NCBI RefSeq assembly: GCF_958298935.1
Contig: NC_084921.1
Location: 258,001-322,000 of the forward strand
Length of the DNA: 64,000 bases
Reading direction: 5' to 3'
Source of the DNA: Phragmites australis
Taxonomy: Eukaryota; Streptophyta; Magnoliopsida; Poales; Poaceae
Shown: positions 13,170 through 22,748 of the stretch, in pieces
Position numbering within the stretch: the first letter of the stretch is position 1
How the letters are laid out: each line of letters begins with the position of its first letter
The notes under the pieces: generated by a model
The model's database searches: none
The model's input: only the letters and a program-made list of their open reading frames with translations
Told to the model about the DNA's origin: nothing
Position numbers and translations under genes: made by a program

Positions 13170-14682
13170 TGTCGGAGAGTGAACTCCTGTCGCAGGGATC
13201 CCGAGAGACCCCTTTTTAGAGATTCGGCCGGGGGGATGATCCTAGAAAAGCTTGCACGGGAAATGAGCGGAAAAGGAAATAAAATGCGATGGCTTGCGGG
13301 GACACCGGGTTTTTGGACAGGTTCGGGCCGCGCGGAGGCGTAACACCCTACTCCTGTATGAGTGTTATATCTATCCTTGAAGGAGATCCTTCAAGGGTAT
13401 ATCTGGTTCTCGAGGGAGAGCTGTTTACAAAGAGCAGGAGGCTCTTATGTTCTAGCTAGCTGGTTTCTTGATTGTCTTGTGATCGGGGGTGGTGATTTCT
13501 TGTTCTTCGACTGACCTCTTGTTTTTCTCTTGTCCTCCTCTTTTTCGTTGTTCGTCTCTCCGTCCCCTTCTTGGTGCCCCCCTTCTTTTTCTTTTATAGA
13601 TGCGCCGACCTCGACATATCCTGAATGGGAAAGAGGGGACGCGAGTGCCCAGGTGCCACGGAGAAAGGTCTAATCATTTCACTTTGGCGAAGTGACAGGG
13701 GCGGTGGAGGAAGGCGGCGCGCATTCGACCACTAGCCGCTGCGGAAGCTTCGGGGTGCCATAAAAAAAAAGCCCACCGGACAGCCTCAGAGGTGCCCGGT
13801 GCGTCCACTCTGTCTTGTTCTCCTGCCAGGGCAGGGTGGCAGGCCGAGTGCTTCGATTCTGGTAACGTTATCCCGAGGTGCGCAAGTGGAAACGGGACGG
13901 GACCCGTGCATTTAATGAACCCACGCCCCCCAGCCAGGGCATGGCCGGGTCTGACACTGGGGCGTGGGCAGCCGAGAATGTCAGGATGTCAGAATGCCAG
14001 GCCACGCGCGCCTATTAAATGCGGCATCGGGCCCTTGACTGGATGATACTCTGGCGACGGGGCCCTTTGAGTCTTTGAACGATCTTGCGCGAACCTTCTG
14101 GGGACCGAGTCCCCGGGGGCTGCCACGTGCAGCCCCGAGCACTATTTCCCGAGCATCTTGGGGGGACCTTCGGGGCACCGAGTCCTCGGGGGCTGCCACG
14201 TGCAGCCCCGAGCACCCTCTCCCGAGTACTTCAGTGAGACCTTCGGGGCACCGAGTCCTCGCGGGCTGCCACGTGCAGCCCCGAGCACCCTCTCCCGAGC
14301 ACTTTAGAGGGACCTTCGGGGCACCGAGTCCTCGGGGGCTGCCACGCGCAGCCCCGAGCACCCTCTCCCGAGTACTTGAGTGAGACCTTCGGGGCGCCGA
14401 GTCCTCGCGGGCTGCCACGTGCAGCCCCGAGCACCCTCTCCCGAGTACTTGAGTGAGACCTTCGGGGCACCGAGTCCTCGCGGGCTGCCACGTGCAGCCC
14501 CGAGCACCCTCTCCCGAGCACTTTAGAGGGACCTTCGGGGCACCGAGTCCTCGGGGGCTGCCACGCGCAGCCCCGAGCACCCTCTCCCGAGTCTCTGCTT
14601 TTACCTTGCAGGGTGGTGATATGTGGTGGGCGGCCGGTTTGGCCTCGGGACTTAGGGACCCCTGGTTCTAAATACACCGACA
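13170..14682 (-). repeat. 5' LTR of the young Tat-type element
   Basis: A 1,513-bp LTR nearly identical to 7951-9463 (offset 5,219 bp). The TATA box is at 13591-13598 (minus). The CATTC duplication follows at 14683-14687. Confidence 0.93.
14104..14591. repeat. 73-bp tandem repeats with G-box hairpin (5' LTR copy)
   Basis: The same seven-unit array as at 8885-9372, in register and with the same CACGTG/CACGCG order. In the 5' LTR it lies 0.5-1 kb upstream of the TATA box that would drive the element. Confidence 0.9.
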
Positions 14683-15040
14683 CATTCCTAACCGCCCTGA
14701 CCTTAACCTGCCGCACCCAACCTCGAGCTGCCCCATCCTCGAGTCGTCCCTTACTGCTGTCACCGGCTGCCCCCATCACAAAACGCCGCTTCCCAGCCGT
14801 TGTCCCCCAACACCACCCCGGTCACCCCATCCCAGAGCGATGCTCCCCAGCCGTCGTCCCCTAGCGTCACCCCTGACTCACTCTGGTCCTGCGGGCAACC
14901 TGTGGGTTTCGGGTGCCTGGCAAGCACGGGTATAATATTTTGCTCATCACCTTCCGCATGCATTGGTCGACTAACCCAATTTGGGTCCAAGATTGGGTAC
15001 GGATTTGCTTCACCTGTGCTCAACCCGACATGTTGCTATT
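14683..15040. other. Intergenic DNA between two Gypsy elements
   Basis: Continuation of the pre-insertion sequence interrupted at 7950. It is C-rich with repeated CCCCAGCCGTCGTCCC-like phrases, then a CGGGTTTCGGGTG-type segment. No gene is recognised. Confidence 0.4.
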
Positions 15041-15758
15041 TAACGAGGGTTAATCCCTCACAATATTTCTGGTGTGTACTAGACAACGGGCGTGTGATCA
15101 AGGTTATCGATGGATGTGTGTGTGTCGAAGGAAAACTAAAAAAACATAAGGAATTATCCAGGTTCAGGTCTCCCGTAGGATAACAGCTCAACATCATGTG
15201 TATTTTCTTATGGCTTAGATTAACATGTTACAGCATGAGTTTCGTGCCTTACAAGCCCAGTCCTCCTCCCTTTATACAGTAGAAAGAGAGGGGTGCATAC
15301 AAACAAACCGTGCCAAACCCTGAGACCGGTCTAATATTGACGAAGCCAACTACTCCTAGCCTATGTTGACGAAGGGTAGGCAGGTTCATCCTACTCTGGT
15401 CAACCGGTACGCCTTATCCTGTCATCGTGCGCCGCACGCTCACCTGTGAGGCTATCTTATCACTCCTGTCGCACGCTTGCCTGCAAAGCCATCCTGTAGC
15501 ATTTAATGCTACGAGATGGAGCACTGCACCTATGTGTTGACCATGACTTTGCTTGCCGAGAGGAGATGCCTGGGGAAGGAAAATATTTGAGTGGATGATA
15601 TTAAATGAGATTAGACGGGTTAGGTGAGTACCTGCCCCCTGGTCGCAGTGTATCCTTCTGTGATCAAGGGACAGGTCAAGCGGTGGGACCAAGATCTTGA
15701 TAATATTAACTGTCAGCCGGCATTTGCCGATGTGGACCCCTTACTCTTTACACTCACA
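15041..15758 (-). repeat. 3' LTR of the old Tat-type element
   Basis: Shares with 21655-22748 landmarks such as TTATCCAGGTTCA, GCCTTACAAGCCCA, GACGAAGGGTAGGCAGGTTC and AATGCTACG in the same order, with many substitutions. It ends CACTCACA next to GTAGCCCC. Confidence 0.85.
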
Positions 15759-16104
15759 GTAGCCCCTAAGTTCTTTCGTGGATGTGAGAGACTGAGTGGT
15801 TTGCCACGTAGTCATGGTCGGGTCTGATCACACCACTTGGGCCCCAGGGGACATAAGTTCACCTGAGGAGTGGTTGTTGACACAGTCCACTTTTTTGTGG
15901 TTGGCTCAAGAAACCGCATCTTGAGTGGAGGTTAAACGTATGTAGAGAGAGAGAACATGGGAGAGAAAAAAGAAGGATGTGGGAGAGAGAAACAATGGTT
16001 TTCGCTGGACCCAAGGGAATCTCAGTTCCCCATGCACGGCCTTTCGAATTTCGAACGGACCGGTCCCCACGACGATTGAGATACCACAATGGTCCTATAA
16101 ATGG

Positions 16105-16415
16105 AGCATTGATTGTTCCCCACATATCCTTTCATCATCTCTCTAGCCTCTAAGCCTTTGCCCTTCGTTACCGTCCTTTCTCCCACCGCAACCTCTACCG
16201 CATTCCTGGCACCATGCACTGTCAACAAGCCAGACTTCCCCAAATCCAAGTGCAATGTGGCGAACCTGAGGCAGATGCACGAGAACCACTTGCTCCCTCG
16301 TCGCCTGTCTTTGAGGTACTGCCCTAGGGAGGGCGTGCCTATTCCCCGCCAGGGAGAGATCGTGATGTTCGTCTACTTCTTCTTGGCCGGCCTCGTGCCA
16401 TCCTTCTCATTATGA
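16105..16415 (+). pseudogene. Antisense ORF relic, Transposase_28-like fragment
   Basis: The plus-strand frame contains VANLRQMHENHLLPRRLSLR then VPIPRQGEIVMFVYFFLAGL, resembling the N-terminal conserved part of grass 'putative gypsy-type transposon' (Transposase_28) proteins as I recall them. It is antisense to the element's pol, as is the coiled-coil ORF in the young element, and is cut off by the nested insert at about 16416. Confidence 0.5.
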
Positions 16416-18020
16416 ACTAATGAAACTTAAGTACATTTCATTAATTAAAGAAATCTTAGTACATATTTCATGGCTCCTAGTATTTTTAACATGTAATGAA
16501 TGATTATACTAAAGCTAAAAAAATTGGTTTCATAATTTTTTGTGTTATATTCAATTTCCTATGCATTTTACAAATTTCAGCTGATTTAATAGTGCAAGAA
16601 TAATTCCATTCGGCAATTTCTAATTTAAATAAAATAACAAAAATATCTAAATGCCCAAAATCATTTTTGCACTGCGGCCGAGCTAGCCACGGTCAAGGAT
16701 TGGTGGGGCTGGGGCCACGCTGACCTAGTCAAAATCATTTGGAGACCGGGTAGCATAGAGTCGAGCTGGCTAGTGGCTTAACCTGGTCTTGCCAGCGAAT
16801 AGCGCGGCGACATGGACTAGGGAAAGCATCAGAACCATCAGCGTGACACGGGGAACCCGTCTGGGGCACAGGTGGTCAACAGCGAAAACAGCACGGCGGC
16901 GCGGCAGTCTGACGCACCAACGGCTAACGGTGGCCTAATCGAGAGCATGCGGATCCAATGGCGTGCCTATTAGCTGCTGAGACTGGCTACAGCTCGGAAG
17001 GCGATGTGCATAGGTGGAATGACGGCCCACGGTTGCGCGAGGGGAGGCGTGCCAACCACGGGCTAAACCCAAAAAGACACGCGAGAATAAAGGAGAGCTT
17101 GGGGAAGCTCACCGTGCTTTCAGTTGGGCCGGAGAAACGGTGGTTCGGCGGGGTGACAGTGGAGGGGCAGAGCAGGACACCGACGCCAAGAAAGAAGAGG
17201 CTAGCACGCCAAATTTGGCTGATAGAGGTGGGGATTCGCGCAGAGCTTGGTGAGACGATGGCGGCCTTCCTCCTTGCTTCTCAGAGCTCGGGCTCGAGCG
17301 CGGAGGATTTGGGTTGGCAACGCTATGCAGTGGCGCGTGGCTGCTCGATGGAGTCCAGTCGAGCGATAGAAAAGTGAAGTAGAGAGAGAGACGTGAGGGG
17401 GAGGGAGAGAGGGTATAGGCAGCGACCAAATCCTCTGAAAGTCACTTAGAGGCATGACTCGACGGCCGACCCCCAAAGTCCACAAAATTAGTAGCCGCCT
17501 CTGAGCAATGCTCAGCGAGAGAGAAGTCGGTCAGTGGAGGGGATGACAATGGGCCCGTAGAACAGTAGTTGATACGGAAGAAATATCTCCCCAATCTCTA
17601 ATTCAAAAATTGGTGTTCATATGGTCCAAAAATCATGGGACAAATTTTGTGTGAAACTATAATTCGTGTGCAACCCATTTTGATTTATACGACTCAAAAA
17701 TCCTGAGCCAAATTCGAATTAAAACTCTTCAAAGTTGCAACCTTTTCTAACTTGCTTCAATTTTTAAGGCCTTAATTCAAATCCCAAAATTTGGGAAAAT
17801 TTTATAATATTCTTTACATGCCATGGACTAATTTCTAAAATTATTTCAAACCCTATGTTTCATATCATATTTGTGAGTTCCTTCACAATACATTACTTAA
17901 ATTTAAATCTAACAATTCTTGTTTAAATTTACATGCACTCAATTTCTTGCTCAAAACCTTAATTATGATACTAATGATGCCTATGAATGTTTAATGATAT
18001 ATTTAAGAATTTTGGATTGT
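16416..18020 (-). mobile_element. Probable nested LTR (Tekay-like) inside the old Tat element
   Basis: About 1.6 kb unlike Tat sequence separates the antisense ORF relic from the RNase H relic. It has AT-rich ends, a GC-rich middle (16680-17500) and, at the right end, TTTAATGATATATTTAAGAA then GGATTGTCAC. Read on the minus strand this would begin with a TGTGACA-like LTR start. The composition resembles Tekay/Del LTRs, but no target duplication was found and the boundaries are approximate. The 139-codon plus-strand frame at 16958-17377 shows no known domain. Confidence 0.4.
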
Positions 18021-18029
18021 CACGGCTGC

Positions 18030-18860
18030 AACACAAAGCAAGAGCTACTCGTCTGGTCGAGTAGCGGTTAGTATAGGAGGAGAAGAGAGGTACCTTTTGA
18101 GATCCTAGAAGATCATTTCTGCTTCTGCCGTCCAGAAGAAGTGGTCACTTTTCTTTAGGAGCTTGAAGAGCGACAGTCCCTTCTCACCCAGCCTCGAGAT
18201 GAACCTGCTCAAAGCCGCCACACACCCTGTTAGTTTTTAGATTTCCTTTAAACTTGTCGTGGATCTCATCTCGTAGATGGCTCTGGTCTTGTCAAGGTTT
18301 GCCTCTATTCCTTGTTTAGACACGAGAAAGCCAAGCAACTTCCCTCATGAGACTCTAAACGTGTATTTCTCTGGGTTCGGCTTCATGCGGTATTTCCAAA
18401 GGTTGTCGAACATTTCCTTGTAGTCCGCTACCAGGTCGTCCTTAGTCATACTTTTCACGACCACATCATTAACATATGTCTTGGCATTTCTTCTGAGTTG
18501 TGGTCATAAAATGAGCTGAATATAATGCTAGTAAGTGGCACTGGCTCTTTTCAAACCAAAAGGTATTTTTACATAGCAAGAGACCCAAAGGGTGTTACAA
18601 AAGTTGTCTTCTCCTCATCTTTCCTATACATGCTAATCTGATGGTACCCCGATCGGATATCTAAGAATCTTAGCAGATCGCTACCGATGGTTGAGTCAAC
18701 AAGCTGGTAGATCCAGGGTAGAGGGAAGAGGTCTTTCACGCACGCCTTGTTGAGGTCGGTAAAGTTGACGTACATCCTCCACTAACCATTGGGTTTCCGG
18801 ACCATGACTGGATTAGCCAGCCACTCCTGGTATTTCACCTCTTGGATGAAGCCTGCTTCT
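18030..18860 (-). pseudogene. Reverse transcriptase / RNase H relic of the old Tat element
   Basis: Minus-strand frames show NFTDLNKAC, FPLPWIYQLVDSTIG, FLDIRSGYHQI (18569-18775), then IPFGLKRASATY (about 18540-18565). The catalytic box reads YVND instead of YVDD/YIDD (about 18455-18475), so one metal-binding Asp is lost. At 18040-18190 LSLFKLLKKSDHFFW and LKRYLSSPPIL mark the RT-RNase H connection, with an internal stop. Confidence 0.85.
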
Positions 18861-19539
18861 AGGAGCTTGTCGATCTCCTCACGAAGTGCTTCTTTTTGGT
18901 CGAGTGCGAACTGACACACCTTCGCTTTACTGGTCGCAGGTCAGGTCATATCGACAACTTGTGCTCGATCACGTCCTTAAAGACTCTAGGCATATCAAAC
19001 AGACTTCATGAAAAGATTTTTTCGTTTGTCTGGAGGAAAGTGATGAGCATGAATTCCTATTTGGGGTCCAGGTCAGCCCCTATTTGGACCATCCTGGATG
19101 GGTCAGAGTAGTCGAGCCAAACTGCCTTGAACCGATCATCTGGACTAGCGATGATGTGGACCTTAACCGGGCAACCACTAGTACTGATGTTCTCAAGCTG
19201 CAACCCGAGAGTCAGTTTGACCATGTCGAGGCTCATCTTGTCGCAGTGCAGGGCTGTCTTTGCAATGCCAAAGATGGTGATGGACCCTGTCGGACCAGGA
19301 ATCTTGATTGCCTAGTACGCGTAGTGGGTGATGACCATGAATTGGGCCATTGTTGGTCACCCCAGATCACATTATAAGCGGTCCTGAAGTCTTCCACTTA
19401 GAACAAAACCTTTCGGTCTGAAGTTACTCGACGATCCGAATGTGATGGCTAGTTCAATTTGCCCCAACTGTTTAGTCGAGGAGCCAAGGATAATTCCAAA
19501 GAAGGGAGGAGATAGTTTCAATGCGCTCCTTGGAATCTA

Positions 19540-19800
19540 CAGGATGTCTAGCGCATTGGCAAAGAGGAGGTTGATGGAGCTCCCTCCATTGACCAGTACG
19601 TGACCCAGTCGGATGTTTTGTACCATGGGTCCAGTTGGATGTTCTGTACCAGGTTCGACCATGATGGGGTAGCGACCAGGGCGTTTGACACACACGGGGT
19701 GGTCAGTCTGGCTGAAGGTGAGGGGTACTTTTGACCACTTCAGACGTGGGCTCAGGCCTGGCGTGGTCACCCATACCTCGCAGACCACCAACTTGTATAA
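19540..19800 (-). pseudogene. Retropepsin relic of the old Tat element
   Basis: The minus-strand frame includes VKRPGRYPIMVEPG and QNIRLGHVLVNGGSSINLLF. The active-site Asp of the usual VDGGSS form is Asn here. A short partial duplication of a PTG/NI segment disturbs the sequence before the active site. Confidence 0.75.
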
Positions 19801-20149
19801 TCAGTTCGAGGAATATGTTGTGGTGCCCCCGAAGATATGATGGGTCATGTGATCGACCTGTTGGAAACCCAATGCCGACTAGTTGAGGTCGGCCCCATTT
19901 TCACCATCGTTGTCGCGCCTAAGTTTACGCTCCCCAAGCTCCTTGTCGATGACACACTGCACGACCTTGCACTTGATCAGGTCATGGGCGTCTGTGCGGT
20001 AGATTGAGCAATAGCATCAGCCCTTCCTTCTGTCCTTTTTCTTGAAGCGCTGGTGCGGTTGGTTGGTCTGCTCAACCGCCATGACATTGGGTGGTCATGT
20101 CTTGAGTTTGTTCTTTTTCTCCTTCTGACCGATCCCTTCGAAAGATGCA

Positions 20150-21250
20150 GGTTGGTCAGAGGATGGCTGCGATTTTAGGCCGCTCTAGCGCTCTCGGGTC
20201 TTTGCGGCCTGCACACACTTGTCCGCGAGCTTAAAGAGCTCAGTGGTATGCCGAACTTCCTTGGTGACCAGCTTTTCGACTATCTTCTGGTCTCTGACTC
20301 CCCCTCCGAAACACTATGAGTACGGACTCACCCGTGATTCTCGGAATGGTATTCTGGCGTTTGGTGAAATGTCGAATGTAGTCTCGCAATGACTCACCCT
20401 ATCGTTGTCTTATCTGGTACAGGTCGTCCTTGACCCCTAATAGGGCGTATGTGCCCTAGAAGTTGACGACACAGTGGTCACACAAGTCCCCACAGGAGTG
20501 AACTGACCCCTAAGGGAGTTTCATAAGTCAAGACCAGGCTGAACCGGCCAAGGTGGTCAAAAATTAGTTAGCCATAAATTCCCTGTGGCATGTACCATGG
20601 TGGTATAGATCTGTAGGAACTCCTCTAGATTGATTGAACCATCGTATTTTTCGGCTTGGACTGGTCAGAACTTATCCAGCCAGCGCACCTCTCTTAGTCA
20701 GACTGATAAGGCATTGCACCCCATCCCATAGCAAGGAGCTGCTTGCTAATGAGCAGCTACACGTGCTTGGGGAGAGAGCAAATGGTCTCGTTGTCCTGGC
20801 GATAGGATGGAGGAGTCTGGTATCTCCCTGCTCTCATCGGGCGTGGTCCTCCTGTTCTCGGCTAGCCCTCTGGATCTGGATCACACCGCGGAGGTCGCGT
20901 TGGCAAAGAGAGTCGCGCAGGTCAATAGGTTGGTTATCCTAACGCGATGGGGTCTCTGAGCACCACCTCCCACTGAGGGAGCATGGGATCTTTCCTGTCG
21001 TGGGGCCTACTGCGATTCTTGGCCATCATGATCTTCACCCGTCCTAGTGACAGACTCGGTGTTTGCCGCTACGGTTTGGTGTCGGGCGGTCTTAAATTGG
21101 AGGGCGAGGTCGCACAGCCATGACGATACTAGCGAACCCTCTGGTACTGCTACTAGTGAGTGGATAAGGAACATTCGCACGGTCCGCAAATTATATGCAG
21201 GCATCATAGCCTTGTAGTCGAGCTGCTGGGCGTAGAGCGGTGACATATCT
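20150..21250 (-). pseudogene. gag relic of the old Tat element
   Basis: Minus-strand fragments include ESLRDYIRHFTKRQNTIPRI (about 20335-20400), a Retrotrans_gag motif, and a 79-codon open piece at 21007-21246 near the expected gag N-terminus. Stops and frameshifts interrupt the rest. Confidence 0.6.
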
Positions 21251-21634
21251 CAAGGGGGGGAGCCCCTGGAGTTTGTGCGACATGACGGCCTAGATGATGA
21301 TGATGGGGTTGTATCGGAGTGCCTCCCTGTTCGGTGCTGGGCTGGTTTTCCTCTAGGTGCAAAGCTTGGGGCTCAACGACGATGCCCGAGACACGAGGGT
21401 CTCCACTGCCCCTGCTGCATGGTTCTCCATGTAGACTTCACATTGAGTCTCAGAGCCCTCAGACTCCGTTTCGATGTCCTACGCCTAGAGCACACCAGGT
21501 TCATCTAAGTCGTATCTCATGATGAACACCTTGTGATGATCGGGGTCCTCGGAATGGGACTCAACGGTTGCTTTGGATCTGGTCATAGGTAGCCCAATCA
21601 AATTATCAACACTTACCGAAACATGAAAACACGT

Positions 21635-21654
21635 CCCCTATCTGGCGTATCAAC
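21635..21654 (-). other. Decayed primer-binding site of the old Tat element
   Basis: The plus strand reads CCCCTATCTGGCGTATCAAC, against CCCCTACCTGGCGCGCCAGC in the young element. All four differences are C-to-T or G-to-A transitions, consistent with deamination of methylated DNA. Confidence 0.7.
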
Positions 21655-22748
21655 TGTCGAGAGTTAATCCCTGATAATGTTCCAAGGTGTACCGAACGAC
21701 AGACGCATGATCGATGTTTCTGGGAATGTGTGTGTATAGAAGGAAAATCAAGAACCCAAAAAATTATCCAGGTTCATGCCTCACTTGGGATAACAACCCT
21801 ACGTCCTGTATATTTTCTTATAGCTTGGATGAATATGTTACAGAATGAGTTTTATGCCTTACAAGCCCAATCCTACTCTCTTTATATAGTAGAAAGAAAG
21901 GGTTAAATATAAACAGATCGTCCTAAACCTGAGACTAGCCTAATACTGATGGGGCCAACTACTGCTGGCCCATGATGACGAAGGGTAGGCAGGTTCGCCC
22001 TACTTTGGTCGATTGGTATGCCTTGTCCTGTCACCACGCGTCGCTCGCTCACATGTGAGTCTGTCCTATCGTTGTCCGTTGCACGCTCGCCTGCAAGGTT
22101 ATCCTATAGCATTAAATGCTACGGGACGAGGCACTGCACCTCTACGTCGGTCACGACTTTGCTCGTCGAGAGGAGATATCTAAAAAAGGAAAATACTCGA
22201 GTGGATAATATTAAATAAAATTAGATGAATTATGTGAGTATCTATCCCCCGAGTAGTAAGAGCTAGTCGCATGGTTTCCGTCTGCGATGAAGAGACTGGT
22301 CACGCGAGCCCCACCTGATTAGGTGGTGAGGCCACAGTATTAATAATTTCAGCTGCTCATGGGTTTTCCTTTTGCAATTAAGAGACTGATCATATTAGCC
22401 TCATCTAATCTTATAACATTCTGATATTAATAATACTCCCTCTGATTATAAATATAGATTGTTTTAGGCTCCTCAACTATTCTCTAAATATAAGTCATTC
22501 TCAAACTTCTATGCATTTTTTTCTCTTTTGTTCTCTTCTTGCCCTTGTTTAATAAATACTATCACTCTCACAAATAAATAAGTTATATTTTTCAATGTAA
22601 AATAAATAAAAATAATAAAATCATTTAATCTACTTTCTTAATTCTTATATATAAGTATAAAATAAATTATATTTGTAATTGGAGGAAGTATTAACTATGA
22701 GCTGATATTTGCGATGGACCTGGCATCCAATTACTCCTTACACCGACA
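21655..22748 (-). repeat. 5' LTR of the old Tat-type element, with a MITE insert
   Basis: Begins TGTCGAGAG and ends CACCGACA. It is longer than its partner because of a 253-bp Stowaway MITE and an apparent local duplication of a GAGACTGATCA-containing segment at about 22250-22430. Confidence 0.82.
22436..22688. mobile_element. Stowaway-type MITE (253 bp)
   Basis: Inverted termini CTCCCTCTGATTATAAATAT and, reverse-complemented, CTTCCTCCAATTACAAATAT, flanked by TA on both sides. This is the standard Stowaway (Tc1/mariner-derived) structure. It lies in the LTR of the old Tat element. Confidence 0.82.

Larger units (their letters stand above)
7951..14682 (-). mobile_element. Young, internally deleted Tat-type Gypsy LTR retrotransposon (6,732 bp)
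   Basis: Two 1,513-bp direct LTRs (7951-9463 and 13170-14682) begin TGTCGG and end CCGACA, and a perfect CATTC duplication flanks the element (7946-7950, 14683-14687). Orientation is minus: a primer-binding-site-like sequence abuts the right LTR, a purine tract (minus strand) abuts the left LTR, and the integrase reads on the minus strand. I noticed only two substitutions between the LTRs (near 8606 and 9395), implying a very recent insertion. The 3.7-kb interior lacks gag, protease, RT and RNase H and keeps only part of integrase, so it is non-autonomous and was presumably mobilised in trans. The interior also carries an antisense ORF, a known trait of Tat elements. Confidence 0.93.
15041..22748 (-). 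mobile_element. Old decayed Tat-type Gypsy retrotransposon (7.7 kb)
   Basis: Diverged LTRs lie at 15041-15758 and 21655-22748. Candidate target duplications are CTATT (15036-15040) and CTATC (22749-22753), 4 of 5 matching. A minus-strand primer-binding-site relic adjoins the right LTR and a GTAGCCCC tract (15759-15766) adjoins the left, as in the young element. Minus-strand relics in order are gag, protease, RT and the start of RNase H. Integrase is missing and a nested LTR-like insert occupies the gap. Stops and frame changes run throughout, so it is inactive. Confidence 0.85.

Noticed and set aside
16958..17377. A 139-codon plus-strand frame as a host gene
   Set aside because: No domain, located in the GC-rich part of a probable nested LTR within a decayed element.
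20634..20942. A 102-codon plus-strand frame
   Set aside because: Antisense shadow over the decayed gag of the old Tat element.
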